A DNA stretch of 64,000 bases, taken from positions 217,608-281,607 of the forward strand of contig NW_026705918.1 in NCBI RefSeq assembly GCF_029867415.1, in the 5' to 3' direction. Both the position numbers and the translations under genes were made by a program. This DNA is from Vicia villosa. Taxonomy: Eukaryota > Streptophyta > Magnoliopsida > Fabales > Fabaceae. Each line of letters opens with the position of its first letter. The first letter of the stretch is position 1. This document shows positions 46,501-59,520 of the stretch, one piece after another. A model generated the notes under the pieces. The model saw nothing but the letters and a program-made list of their open reading frames with translations, was not told where the DNA came from and did not search any database.

Positions 46501-47394
46501 AGAGATTTCAAAGCATCTAATATATTGCTTGAGAACAACTTTCATGCTAAAGTTGCTGATTTTGGTCTCGCTAAACTAGCCCCTGAAGGAGGAGCTAATT
46601 ACCAGTCTACTCAAGTCATGGGCACATTTGGGTAAGTTTCATTATATTCTTTCTTTCACTTTTTATTTGATTTATAGTCAAGACTTTAGATGAAATGAAA
46701 CTATTATGCAGGTATGTAGCACCTGAGTATGCCATGACCGGACACCTACTCATTAAAAGCGATGTTTATAGCTACGGGGTTGTCTTGCTAGAACTGTTGA
46801 CTGGAAAGAAACCTGTGGAAATGTCACAGCCAACTGGGCAAGAGAATCTTGTAACTTGGGTTAGATTCATAACTTTACGTTCCTTCATTATTCTCATCTA
46901 GTTCATTTCAAACTCAAAAGCATTTCAACCCGGTTTCTGTTCGAAATGATTGAAAGTAAATCCACCCTTTGTAGTTTACATTAAATAGAAAATAATTTAC
47001 CAAGTTATGTTTGCAGGCAAGGCCAATTCTTAGAGATAAAGAGCGGTTAGAAGAACTTGCTGATCCAAGGCTTGGAGGAAGGTATCCGAAGGAAGATTTT
47101 CTCCGTGTTTGCACTATTGCTGCAGCCTGTGTTGCACCTGAAGCAAGCCAACGACCTACAATGGGTGAAGTGGTACAGTCACTTAAAATGGTGCAGCACA
47201 TAACTGAAAATCACGATCATGCATTACCGTCATCTAATACAAGGGGTAACCTGAAACAGTCTTCTACAGCTTATGATTCTGATGGGACATCTTCAATGTT
47301 TTCTTCTGGTCCTCACTCTTGCCTAAGCACCTTTGACTATGAGAGCATTTCTAGGACAGCTGTTTTCTCTGAAGATCTTCATGAAGGACGGTGA
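43600..47394 (+). CDS. Receptor-like serine/threonine kinase, At4g02010/ALE2-like (8 exons, 636 aa)
   Basis: Exons: 43600-43633, 43723-43872, 43968-44342, 45232-45441, 45886-46257, 46388-46631, 46712-46859, 47017-47394 (1,911 nt, frame intact). Exon 2 encodes a hydrophobic signal/anchor; exon 3 a Cys-containing outer domain ([32 protein letters not shown]); exon 4 a membrane helix at about 219-245. The kinase has loop GEGGFGRV (299-306), VAIK Lys 320, HRD Asp 420, FKASN and DFG Asp 438, so an active RD kinase is expected. It ends [14 protein letters not shown], as in its group. Plasma membrane; ligand unknown. The outer part is short for the family, and the start is uncertain: in-frame ATGs also exist at 43420 and 43540. 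Intron 4 uses a GC donor. Confidence 0.87.
44782..45020. repeat. Two-copy 121-bp tandem duplication in kinase intron 3
   Basis: 44782-44902 and 44903-45020 share 'tatgtcatagcattgcttag' and 'gatttcaccattacaaa', with scattered changes. Confidence 0.85.
45442..45885 (+). other. GC-AG intron of the kinase gene
   Basis: The reading frame and family sequence (PPTET|EKPS) require the donor ACAG|GCAAGTA and acceptor TACAG|AAAAG. AG|GCAAGT is the standard strong context for the rare GC donor class. No nearby GT gives the correct frame. Confidence 0.8.
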
Positions 47395-48109
<715 letters not shown>

Positions 48110-48547
48110 GTTAGTTATAAAAGAGTTATGTTTAATTAGAAAACTTCAATCATAAATTTATGTCTAAAAACGTTAGGAAAAAATAAAGGTTTTTTTTATA
48201 ATTAAAAGGAAATGAAGGATAATTAGGGCCATTAGTTTACCAAGTCATGTTGTAAGGTTCTATGTATGTGTGAGGCTGACAATTACTATCACAAGGATGC
48301 CAACCTTTCGAGTTGCTATTTTTATGCTGCATCTAATGAGAGCCTATAATCAACAACTGAAAAATTGCCAAAATTTGAGTGGAAATTATGTTTCCTTGTG
48401 CACAATAAAAACCCCACCGGACACATGATTGTCCATGCTACAACCTGGGTTTCACTGTCTCCCATTGTCTCTGCTCTTGGAATATTTTCTAAAATATATT
48501 TTTTACAAATATTTTATTAAGAGAATAATTTCCGAAGAGAAGAGACA

Positions 48548-49360
48548 ATGGGTTCCAGATTCAATAAAAGCCTTCTTGTCATCCTATGCCTCTCTTCTCT
48601 TCTATCTACCAATGCCGTCCCTTCAACTCGCATAATCGATTTCATTTCCACAAGATTCCCAGCTGCAGGTCACAAAAGTCACGTCATTGATTACATTTCG
48701 ACAAGTGTCCCAGCTGTAGCCCCTTCAAGCCGCCATATTGATTACATTTCGACAAGTGTCCCAGCTGCAGCCCCTTCAAGCCGCGTTATTGCCTCTGGTG
48801 ACAACCTGCCAGACAGTAACGGTATTCTAGATCAAGCTTCACAGTCTGGTGCCACTATGCTAGGAGCCTTTGCATCCAGAGCTGCGGAACGACTCAATCC
48901 AGAGATCATGAAATTATGTGTCGATGGTGAGAACGTACCTCTTTGCGTTGAAACCATATTGAAACACATGAAAGGTCCTTTTGATCCCCTCAAGGCCCTT
49001 GAGATTGCGGTTGATGCCACCCTCGTCCAAGCCAAGACCGTAGCTGGTACCATTCAAAAGTTGCTTAAAGACCCTAGCACCGATAAAAGGGCCCTTGATG
49101 CCCTTGGCATATGTAATACAGAATATGATGATATGTTGGATACAATCAAGGAGGCAGTGGATTTACTTCAACAACAAAATGTTGTTGATGCTTATTACAA
49201 GATCAGTGCTGTGATATCATTAAAAGGTACATGTGATGATGCTTTTGTGGAGTCTCCTGGTGTTGAGATGCCATTTTCTCAGGATTCTGCAACTCTATTT
49301 CAGTTGAGCGGTAATTGTTTGGGCATCATGAACGAGTTAGTTAATCACGTCAGACTTTAA
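48548..49360 (+). CDS. Pectin methylesterase/invertase inhibitor-domain protein with N-terminal 17-residue repeats (270 aa)
   Basis: A single exon. Signal peptide 1-23 (LLVILCLSSLLSTNA). Then three tandem 17-residue units at 29-45, 46-62 and 63-79; units 2 and 3 read (V/H)IDYISTSVPAxAPSSR and differ at two sites, unit 1 is diverged. The four-helix inhibitor domain spans about 95-265, with Cys 124 and 133 (LCVDGENVPLC, first disulphide), Cys 189 and 229, helix text NTEYDDMLDTIKEAVDLL, and an extra Cys 257. Family members block pectin methylesterases or acid invertases in the wall or vacuole; which target applies cannot be read from sequence. The repeat tract is extra to the usual 170-200 residue family member. 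The start is the ATG giving the signal peptide. Confidence 0.88.
   Translation: MGSRFNKSLLVILCLSSLLSTNAVPSTRIIDFISTRFPAAGHKSHVIDYISTSVPAVAPSSRHIDYISTSVPAAAPSSRVIASGDNLPDSNGILDQASQSGATMLGAFASRAAERLNPEIMKLCVDGENVPLCVETILKHMKGPFDPLKALEIAVDATLVQAKTVAGTIQKLLKDPSTDKRALDALGICNTEYDDMLDTIKEAVDLLQQQNVVDAYYKISAVISLKGTCDDAFVESPGVEMPFSQDSATLFQLSGNCLGIMNELVNHVRL
48632..48784 (+). repeat. Three 51-bp in-frame tandem repeats
   Basis: They encode the 17-residue units of the inhibitor-domain protein. Units 2 and 3 share 'gattacatttcgacaagtgt' exactly and differ at a handful of bases, so that duplication is recent; unit 1 is much older. Confidence 0.9.
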
Positions 49361-50000
49361 ATTATTTAGTTCATGAAATGGGAGAAGGGAGGTGGTGACT
49401 GGGGAGGCTATAAAATCATTAGTAACTATATTTTGTGCCATTTTCATATGGTAATGTATTAATGGTTTTATATACCCATTATCATAACCATATATATATT
49501 GATAATAACAATTTTTCATGCCTATATTGTGAATCCTATTTTAATGATCTCAATAAGGGCAGAGTATGTTTTGGCAAGAATGGGTAACCATTCCTATTAA
49601 ACACTAGTATGGTAACGTGTAACTTTCAAGTTTCACGTTCGTGCTAGATCAATATAATCATTTTATCAATTGTGTTTTTGGATTTTGTTTAAGTTTTTAT
49701 TCACATCTTGAATTACAAACTTGGGAACTAGTACATCCTAGAGAAATTTGACGCAAATTAAAAATTTGGGAACACCTCAGCCAACAACAAAGTTTGTTTC
49801 TCACCATCTCATGATTCCATTAAAATACAAAATTTAAATTTTGAATTGAAATAACAATATCTTATTAATTATTTCTAAGAATATGAATATAGATACGTTT
49901 TTATGCAAATATTTGTCCTTGTAGTAAAACTAATTTAGTAATTTAGATGAATAATCAATAAGATTTTAGAGCTAAATAAAAGAGAATTATAACAGTCTTA
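49361..50000. other. 3' UTR and intergenic region
   Basis: AT-rich, no gene seen. The 3' UTR of the inhibitor gene probably ends within the first 200-300 bases. Confidence 0.5.
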
Positions 50001-50476
50001 GTGCATGTTTGGATTGGCTTCTACAAATCCCAAAAGCACTTCTAGTCCACTTCAACTTGATAATTGGTTTTATTTTCTTGTTTGGATACTTTTTCAAAAT
50101 CAATTCTCCTTCTCCAAAAACAATTCTAGTAGAAGCTACAATTCCTAGCTTTTGAGTTTAGTAGAATCAATTCTACATTTATTACATATTATTTATTACA
50201 ACTCTTTTAAATTTTCCTACTTTACCCTCTTTAATTTTCATCAACTACTTCTTTTCTTTTTGATTTGTACTAGAATTTATTACCATTTTAGTAATTATAC
50301 AATTCAAAATCAATTTTGTTAAAACTATCCAAACAACATTAATTGATAACAATCACTTCTATATCATTGTATCCAAACATAAATCAATTCTTGTAAACTC
50401 AATTCTATTAAAATCAATTCTACCAAACTCAATTCTCTCAGAATCAATTCTATTCACCGTCAATCCAAACACACCC
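50001..50476. mobile_element. Tourist-like (PIF/Harbinger) MITE, 476 bp
   Basis: Starts GTGCATGTTTGGATTGG and ends CAATCCAAACACACCC, with TTA on both sides (49998-50000 and 50477-50479). Internal text is 'caattcta(c/t)' repeats. Its right end mirrors the left end of the element at 12336-12634. Confidence 0.85.
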
Positions 50477-50705
50477 TTAATTGATCTTAACACGTCAAAC
50501 ACCTAACTTTTGAAACCAAATAATGGCTTTTGTGACATTTGGTAAAAAGATAGAAAAAAGAATCTAAGAATTATTTTATGGGATTGTTCATTGCATCTTA
50601 TATTTACTTACTGTATATCTTGGCGAAAATTTGAAAATACTCTTAGAATTTTGAAAATTGGAATTCTGATGTATCCTAATCACGCCAAATACAAGTAAAA
50701 AATAT

Positions 50706-50964
50706 GTCTGAATATTGAAATCAAGATTCACCGTTTGCTATCGCATGGACCGAATACACAAGCAATTTGTTCTAGTAGTTTGTCTATATATTAAAATTTA
50801 AATTCACTCATGTTATCACATACACAAAATACACAAGCAAATTATTCTAGAGGATTGTTCGAATATTGAAATTCGAATTCACCCTTGTTATCACATACAC
50901 ATAACACAAGCAATTTGATTTAAGGGTTTGTCTGAATATTGAAATTTGAATTCACCTTTGTTAT
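50706..50964. repeat. Tandem repeat, about 75-bp unit, interrupted by the copia element
   Basis: Units start near 50706, 50782, 50857 and 50930, each with 'gaatattgaaattcgaattcac' and 'ttatcacatacac(a)aaatacacaagcaa' variants. Related text resumes at 59763-59870 on the far side of the nested element. Confidence 0.75.
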
Positions 50965-51278
50965 TGTTGGGGATAATAGTTTTGAAGAAAAGAATAATAG
51001 AGTAATTGAGAGGATACATAAGAGTGAGAGAGAAGATTGTAATTGCATTGAACTATAAGAGTTGCTCATATACAAGGTAGTTGTTACTTGCTCAACTTGT
51101 TCAGTAAGTAATTGTCTCTTAACCAACTAAAAATAAAACAAACTACCTCTAACTAACTACTATAAGCATAACTAACTTCTATTAGGATAGTTTGGATTAA
51201 AATCATTATATCTTCTTAATTCAAGCTATCAAAAGTTAGGGCTCTAAATTCCCTTCTCAACTTAATGAATTGCAATTT

Positions 51279-54049
51279 TTATGACTTTTGTGAACACATA
51301 AACCACTTGAAGATGTAGCCCGTTGTACTTCTTTTGTTAATGTTTTCACCGCACCAGTCACCATCAGAAAAACCAGTCAAATCAAGCTTATTGTATTCTT
51401 TGCATAGTGGAAATAGGAGACCATAATGAAGTGTGTCATTTGTGTACCTCATTATTCTTTTTGCAACAATGAAGTGTTGTTTAAGAGGATTGCTCATGAA
51501 CGCACATCAATCCAACTGAGTGGCTTATATGTGGCTTAATTTGACATAAGTACCTCAATGAGCCTACCAATTGCCTAAATGTGGTAGCATTTATCCTGTC
51601 TTCCTTTCCTTCATCTGATTCCACTAATTTCATAGTTGTATCAGTTGGTGTAACTATAGTGTTGCATTCCAACATGTTAAACTTTGTCAACATTTCACTT
51701 TCATATTTGGCTTGGCACAAGATCATTCCACCTAAGGTAGAAAAAAATTTCATACCAAGAAAATAGGCTAGCTTGCCTAGGCCAGTCATATCAAACACTT
51801 GCCTTATCTTATCTTTGAAATGCTCAATTTTTGTCTCACAACTTCTAAATACAAGGAGGTCATCCACATAAAGGCAAATAATGAAAAGAGCTTTCTCCTT
51901 TTTACCTTTAATGTAAACACTGTGTTCAGAGTTGCACTTTTTAAACCCTGTCTCAGTGAAGAATTTGTCAGTTTTTCTATTACATACCCTCTGTGCCTGT
52001 TTCAGGCCTTAGAACGCTTTGTGTAGTTTGCAAATCTGATCATCCTTTCATTTGATGACACAGCCACCGGGTTGGGTTATGCACACTTCTTCTTTTAGAG
52101 GGCCATTGAGAAAATTTGTTTTAACATCAAGATGAAAAGGGGTCATCTTTTATTGCATTCTAAGGCAATTACCAACCTGGTGGTCTCATTTCTTACAACT
52201 AGTGAGAAAACTTCATCATAATCAACTCCTTGTTTTTTATAGAAAGCCTTTTGCATCAAGTATGAATTTATGCTTGACAACCTTTCCTTCAAGATTCACT
52301 TTGAGCATGAGAACCCACCTGAGTGCAATAGCCTTGTTGCCTTCAGGTAACTTGGTCAATTCCTAAGTTTTATTCTTGTCTATGAAGGTGAGTTCTTCGG
52401 TCATGGCATCCTTCCAAGTCCATTCCTTGAGAGTTGTTTTATAGTTAACTGGCTCAGCATCTACAAACATTTTAAGATGCATCATTTCTCCCTTAGTGCT
52501 ACTTCATTATCAAGGACAAACTCACAATCAGATAGCTTTCTAGGAAGTTGCCATACTTTTTGTTGCCTGCTTTGTGTTGGTGTAGGTGCCATACTTTTTG
52601 TTGCCTGCTTTGTGTTGGTGTAGGTTCTTCCTCATTATCATCCTTACTATCCGATATATCTTTAGTTCAACCTTCTCTACATCCCAAGTTTCAGAGTGAA
52701 TTGGCACTAAAGTGTTGATAGCATCATTGTCTTTGGCAATTCAATTTAAAACCTCATCTTCTTATACTTTCACATCTTTGCTTATAACAATTTTCTTTGT
52801 ATCAAGATCAAACACTCTATAGGCTCTTATGTTGTGGTAGTCTACAAGGATCAATGGATTGCTCTTGTCCTCCAACTTTTTTTTTTGACATCGGGAATAT
52901 ACTTGTAGTACAAAGAACCAAAGATTTTCAAGTGGTCTACACTAGGCTTTCTTCTTGATCAAGCTTCCCTAGGTACATTGTTCATGAAACTCTATAAAAT
53001 ATATGTTCAATATATAATCAGCAATGGAAACAGCCTCACCCCGAAGCTCACATGGTAGATTTTTTAGCTTCAACATGCTTCTTGTTATATTGAGAATTCT
53101 TTTATTCCTTCTTTTTGCCAAGCCATTGTACCGACGAGTGTATGGTGCTACGACTTCATGAATGATGCCTTGACTAGTGCAAAAATAATAAAAGTCCTTT
53201 GAGGTATATTCTCCTCCACCATTTGTTCTCAAGATCTTTAACAGCTTGCCACTTTGTCTTTCTACCATTGCTTTGAAATCTTTAAAGATCTACAAGTATT
53301 CACTCTTGGCTTTGATTAAGAAAAACCATAACATTCTTGAGAATTCATCCACAAAGCTGACAAAGTACTTGTTCTCACCATAAATAGGTACTTTTAGTGG
53401 TCCACAAATATCTGAGTGAACTACACCAAGTTCTTTTTTAGCTCTCATAGGCATACTAGATCGACTTAAAGGCTAGTCTAGGTTGCTTTCCCACCAAGCA
53501 TATTATGCACGAGCTTTCAGTTATTTATACCTTAGGACCTTCAATCACCATACCTTTTGAACTCGGTTGGCTTAGATTTTTGTAGTTCAAATGGCCATAC
53601 CATCTTGCCATAGCTCACTTTCGTGTTCATGAGATGTTACAACAAGACATCTTAGCTCAGAGTTTTGGATGTATACCTTGAAGGTCATGTTTCTTGACAG
53701 GCAAGATTTCAAGAATAGTATTCTTTTGTGATCAAAGAGCTTCACACAATCATTTTATGCGAGTATTGAAAAACCCTTTTGCATTAGTTGCCCTACACAT
53801 AGCAAATTGCACTGCATGTTTGGCTCAAGCAATACATTCCTGATCAATATTGCCTTGACATCCTTCCTTTATATGGCTACATGTCACATTCCATTTGCCA
53901 TAATGGATTTGTTGTCAGCCAATTTGATATTTGTCTTCTTACTGACATCAAAATTAATCAACTAGTCCCTCCTTACAGACATATGATTGTTGTAACTAGT
54001 GTCAAGATACGAGACATGGGAATTTGAAACCTCAACATTAGTTGAGTTC
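51279..54049 (-). pseudogene. Broken copia pol: protease, integrase, reverse transcriptase, RNase H
   Basis: Reading 5' to 3' on the minus strand: YLDTSYNNHMS (protease; the usual Cys is changed) near 53990; [13 protein letters not shown] and [15 protein letters not shown] (integrase, with the catalytic Asp of RTDN changed to N-type text) at 52969-53268; LYVDDLLVFRS (RT active site) near 51860; GRLVGSLRYL-like text and LTGFSDGDWCGENINKRSTTGY (RNase H) at 51279-51497. Several stops and shifts. Confidence 0.85.
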
Positions 54050-54901
54050 TGATGACAACTCTAGCAAGTCCACTAGTCTCGTCGAAGTAATAAATAAAAT
54101 CCGTCTCCATAGAAATTGTGAATTTTAACACGGTAACTATATGCGGATTAAGTAAATAACAGCGAGGGGTTTTCAAGGTTGATTGGGTTCGCAAATAAAA
54201 TGATAAAATACTTGGAATATAATTTAATAACTAAAGGAGATTGGATATTCTTGCGAATCCCCTACTCATATTTGTTGATGAACTATGCATTAATTAAATT
54301 TTATAATATGTTAAAGTATTACAACGAATTAACACAACCACTACACTCAATTCCTTGGTGCACAACTCATTAATCTACACAATAGTTTCCTAATTCCTTA
54401 GGCCAATTCAGAGTTAAATTAGGCGTTCTAAGTTCGTTAATTTAAAATCCATAACTTATAATTACATATTCCTAGTTAATTACTAATTTGAATAATTTCC
54501 CTAGATCGGATCGGTAGATTAACAGTTAGAAATCCATACTCATATGATATTAATTCATGCATTCGTCAATACATAAAAAGTATTAAGATCAAGAACAATT
54601 AAATAATAACATAAAGTAATTCAATTAACATAAAAAAACCATGTGAACCAACATGTACAGGAAGGTTTATCTAAAAATAAATAATTTAAAGAATCTAGCT
54701 ACTCGTAGTGATCATAACAATTACCATGAGTTTATATGGAGAGAACATGAAAATCAAGGAAGGTAAAGGTTTTTAATGGCTTCAAAACCCTCAAAGTCGT
54801 TACTTTGGTATCCCAAGTCGTCACTTTCTCTATCAAATTCATAAAACTCAAAAAGTCTCCAACGTAATTATCACAACATCGCGCCATGATGAAAAGCATT
54901 G

Positions 54902-57900
54902 TGTCATACCCCAAAATTTGCCCATCTCATTTCTCCTTTCAAGCTCATACCAAAGTTCAAGACTCAAAGACACACTCTCCTAAACAATGGCTCAATGAAC
55001 TAGGGTTTTGAATTCTCTAAAGAAAATCAATGAATCAAAGTCTCCAATGGATTTCATATGGCTTATGATGTTTCAAACTATCTCTATGGCAAAGTACTAG
55101 CTTCAATTACAAGGATTGCCCAGTCGATTGCTCAGAAAGTCAACAGTCGACTAGTTTGACCTAAAAGTCAACGGTGGTCAAAGTGCAGTCAAAATTCCTG
55201 ATTTTTTGTCAACATCCTTATTTTGAAGTATCATTCATCATTTGATCAAGGATTGATCATGATTCATTAAGGAAAGATCAGAAATCAACAAAACCTAAAG
55301 TTTCTAAATTAGGTTTTTTTGGACCTAAAGTCAACTGAACTTTGACCAACCATAACTTTCACATGGAACATCAGAAATTTCCCATCAAAATCTCATTTTG
55401 AAGAAAATTGAATTCTCTACAAATTTGTCTCTCACAAGCCAAGTCTAAAAATGCTTCATTTGAGAGATATGGATCAAAAGATTATAGGTCCTTTTTGAAA
55501 ATCAACCAAAAGCAATTTTCTGTCAATGCCCATATCACCAAGAAAAAATCTTCAAATGGAAAAAAGTTTCCAAAGTGTCTTGTAGAGGACATCTTGAGGT
55601 TTCCAAAAAGTCCTAGAACTCCTCCATACCTTAAAAATTGAGGGAGATATGTCTTGTCAAAGTTGGCTAATTTTGAAGGAAAAATGTGAAATAAAAGGCT
55701 CCAAAATAAATTTTGTTGCAAACAAGTCCAATCTTTTTTGGCTCAATCTTGATCTTCAAGTTACCCAAGACTTCAAGTCTAATTTCCACGATTTATTGAT
55801 AATTATTTGATTTTTATTTGAATTTTATTCACTTAAAAGTATGATTAAAATTAGGGTTAATAGTAATTCACCCCCTGTAATGTTAGCGAATTTTGTTTTT
55901 CCCCCCTCCCTACCTTTTGGCAACAGCAGGGGTAAACCAAAACACGCTCATATTACAGGGGGTAAACTCTTATTAACCCTTAAAATTAAATAATCAAAGG
56001 ATCATGAAAGGGAATTATATTGGATTTGATTTTCAATCAAGTTCAATCAATTAAATTTCATATATTTCATTCCAAATTCGTGCCAAATATCATTGATGAT
56101 ATTAGATTGAAATTGTGCCAATTTTAGAAGCTTTAAAGCCATATTTTCAATCATTCTCCAATCTAGGATTCAAGAAGGATTCTGTGCAAATTTGTTACCC
56201 TAAATCCTCCTATTATAAGTAGGGAAAGGTTGTAAACCGAGGGCAAGGATTTTGGCCGCGCGGAGACCCTTGACATAGCAAAAAAAATCGTGAATTGGAG
56301 CGAGCTAGTAAAGGAAGTTTGAGACCGATTCAAGCGGAACTAAGCATCATAATCGACTCCTTGAAGCTTTCTGGACATAATCACGTTGTCCCCCTCAGTC
56401 CCAACATGCAGAAACGGCCCTGGTATTGACGGTTCGTGGCTCACTTTTTTTTAAATTCGATCTTGTTCATCCACTCATTATAAATATATTTTGATCCCAT
56501 ATTTGTGTTATTACTGACATGTGCGAAGTATTTGAATGGTTTAATTCGATTTTTGGGTACAAGGGCCATGATCCACCATTGTTAGGTTTGAAAGCTTTGG
56601 ATTTGGGGTTTTTCAGTATAGGTAAAATTAGTACAAACTAGGGACGTTAATATGTTTGAAAGGGGGTTTTGAGTCCAAATGTAATGTCGTTTGGCGTTAT
56701 TCTGTTGTTTTTGCGAGTTTTGTATTTGCAGGGATTTTAGCCACGCTTGATTTCGTAGCAAAATTGGTGCTAATTCGTAGCTAAAGGAGCCTGGTTCAAA
56801 GAGATGAAGAAGACGACCATGTGGCAATCATCTGTTGGCTCATTCAAATTCGGTGGGTTGCGCGCTTTCTTTTGATAAACGAAGCATCTTTTGTACATAT
56901 TTCACGCGCGCCGTTCTTAACAGCATAGCAAACGCAGCCTGATGGTTGGTGACGTCGCTTGTAACCAGCATGTCCTAAGTCCGAACCTGGACAAAGCCAG
57001 TTTTTTTTTTTTTTTTTTTTTTTAATGTTTTCTTTGTTTTTTTTCACCTATTTTACTTATTTTTTTTTTCAATTTCTTTTTTCTTTTCTTTTATAAATTT
57101 AAATTCAGTTTGAATTAATAATTTAGATTAATAATTTAGGTTAATTTTTAATTGATTTAGATTAATAATTTGAGTTAATTTTTTATTAATTTAGATTAAT
57201 AATTTATGATAATTTTTAATAGGTTGATTTAATTAGGATTAGGCTAATTTTTTTTTATGTTAAATAATTAGGGTTAACTTTTGATTAGGGTTTCACTTAA
57301 GTTTTTAGCCGATAACTATTTTTTAGGTTTTTACCTGTTTGGTTTTTAATCAGCCTTTCTAAGGCTTGCCCTTCAATTTTCAAAAAAAACATTTTTATTT
57401 TGCCCTTTTATTTTTCCTTGCAATTATTTGTGTTTATTCTATCTTATTTTTGTGGTTTGCCATTGTGGTTTGTAATAGTTAATTAGGCTTTATTTTCGCG
57501 CTCAATTCTTCCAATTTTTTGTATCTGCCCCAAAGTCTTGTAACAGCTTAGGTGTTTATTGTAATAGCGTAGGACTTTTAAATTCTGTCTTTAAATTCTG
57601 TATTTTTAAACTGCGTGGTTAGTAATCTTAGGGAGTGCAAGCCTTAAATTAACCTAAAATAACTAATTATAAGATAAAATAACTGAATTTAACCACGTGA
57701 TTGTGCCACACACACCTTTAGGTAACCTCTCTTGTTGCCTATTGCCTTATTATTGTTGCCTTGTTGCCTTACTAATTATGCCTTTAAAATAGTCAAGTCC
57801 CTCGATTCCGAGGATACCTAAAGCAAGGTTGCCTTTAAAGATTGAAATCATCATATGAGATCTAGTCCATCGATGCTGCCTCGGAAAAAACATGATGATT

Positions 57901-58470
57901 GTCCCAATTGCTAAGATATCCTCGCATGATGCCTAAAAAGATTAATGACTATTATATTCCTTCCCTAAAGACTACCTATTCCTTCCCTAAAGACTACCTA
58001 CCTCTACATGGTAGGGATCCAATGAAAGGACTACCTGCCCTCTTTATGGTATGGATAGCCCTTTCTCATTAAAGTCTAAAAGAACATTTTTTAACTTAAG
58101 GGTAATTGCTTTTTAATTGCTTGCTCTTCTTCAAATTCAAATTCAAAACTCTTTTCCCACTCTTTTTTTCAAATCAAATTCAAAAGACTACGCTTATTTA
58201 GAAGCTAAAGTTCTTCTTCAAAGTTTTTACTATTCACACACGACTTTTCAAACAAACAATTCAAACAAAGTGAGCTAAGCAATTAAGAGCCCATGGATAA
58301 CCATGGATACAAAGGGTGCTTACACCTTCGCTTTGTATAACCTACCCCCGAACTCAAAATCTTTCAAAGGTCTTTCCTGTTCTTTTTGCCTTTCCAATTG
58401 GATAAAATAAAAGTCGGTGGCGACTCTTGCTTACCGCGACATTTCTTTAAAGTCAGTTCACCGTATTACA
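54902..58470 (+). mobile_element. Ogre-type solo LTR, 3,569 bp
   Basis: Begins TGTCATACCCCAAAATTTGC and ends ...CACCGTATTACA, with CATTG directly on both sides (54897-54901 and 58471-58475), a perfect 5-bp duplication. Near its end is 'aagtcggtggcgactcttgc' and 'accgcgacattt', a pattern I know from legume Ogre LTR ends. No internal element is present, so recombination between two LTRs has removed it. It contains a T tract at 57001-57023 and the MITE at 55853. Orientation is that of the LTR as read on plus. Confidence 0.88.
55853..55980. mobile_element. 128-bp hairpin MITE inside the Ogre-type LTR
   Basis: Ends AGGGTTAATA and TATTAACCCT are exact inverted repeats, continuing as CACCCCCTGTAAT / ATTACAGGGGGT. 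TAAAATT (7 bp, or 8 bp with the neighbouring T) lies on both sides (55846-55852, 55981-55987). Confidence 0.75.
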
Positions 58471-58613
58471 CATTGCGCCACGATAGAATGCATCGCGTGC
58501 ACATGAAATCCATGGGCCAAATATTCTTCACACTTTGGTATGACTTTTTCTCATTATTTCAATGTTTTCATCCAAATTTGCTACTAAAAAACACATAATG
58601 ACGATTGTCATCA

Positions 58614-59520
58614 AATTGCAGCCATGAGCATAACTAGATATGAGTTTGAACCCAAATTTTATTGAGAAATCTTGGCTAATTCTTCACTATTTTTGGACTT
58701 ATTTCGTTTTCCTAGACAACACTCATTTGCATAGTGTCCCATCTTCTTACAACCGTAGCATTGTACCTTCTTTTTGTCAAAGGTCTTCTTATTGCTTTGG
58801 TTCTTGAAAGGCCATCCACCTTTCTTGCTTGATGTTTGAGGATTATCATCACCCATTTATATTTCTTTGAATTGGGTATTTCCTTTTTTCTTCTTCAATC
58901 TTTCTTTGCTTGCTTCTAACTTCTTGAATTTGGAAAGAAGTGTTTGTTTATCTGGTTTTTCAGTTTCTCTTTCAACTACCTTCATCTCATAGGCTTCAAG
59001 AGTGATTTGCAAATATTCAATCTTCATGTTATTCAAGTCTTTTGTCTCTTTGATGGTTACCACTATATGATTAAAGAAGAGAGGCAATGTTCTCAAAATT
59101 TTCTCAATGATCTTCACCTCATTGAGAGAATCACCATATTGCTTCATTTGATTTGTCACGGTCAACAATCTTGAGATATAGTCATGTATTTTCTCATCAT
59201 ATTTCATCAGAAACAATTCAAGTGCCTTCTCAATGTTTGTAGCTTGATTTCTTAACTTCGGAATCACCACTAAAGTATCTTTCAAGCTTGTCCCATGTTA
59301 CTTTGAAACTAGTTTCACCAGCAGTTTTCTAAAACACCTTCAAATCAACACTTTAATGAATGAAGAATAGAACATCACAATCTATTTTCTTTTCTTCATT
59401 TGAGTCACCCATTTATCCCAATTCTTGCCATCAAGAACTTGTAGGTGCGCTGCAAAATTTCCATGATTCACCATGATTGATATCTCTTACAATCACTTGA
59501 GTTCCCTAGAATCAACCAAG
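58614..59520 (-). pseudogene. Broken copia gag
   Basis: At 58857-59285 the minus strand reads LFLMKYDEKIHDYISRLLTVTNQMKQYGD, shown in parts: KIHDYISRLL, TNQMKQYGDSL, LRTLPLFFNH, ITLEAYEMK, matching the plant copia Gag domain; then at 58659-58856 a zinc knuckle CYGCKKMGHYANEC. A stop separates the two. The ATG region near 59480 also has Gag-like text. It belongs to the same old copia element. Confidence 0.8.

Larger units (their letters stand above)
54050..58613. mobile_element. Solo LTR with TGATGACA ends, about 1 kb, split by an Ogre-type LTR
   Basis: The left end TGATGACAACTC and right end GATTGTCATCA are inverted; the copia pseudogene stops and resumes at these edges. Without the inner insertion it is about 990 bp and non-coding. 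The flanking bases AGTTC and AATTG match at only three of five positions, so the duplication is weak. Possibly Athila/Cyclops-like from the ends, unconfirmed. Confidence 0.5.

Noticed and set aside
55408..55721. Overlapping 77- and 79-codon frames
   Set aside because: They lie within the Ogre-type LTR, which is non-coding; the frames are on opposite strands of the same bases.
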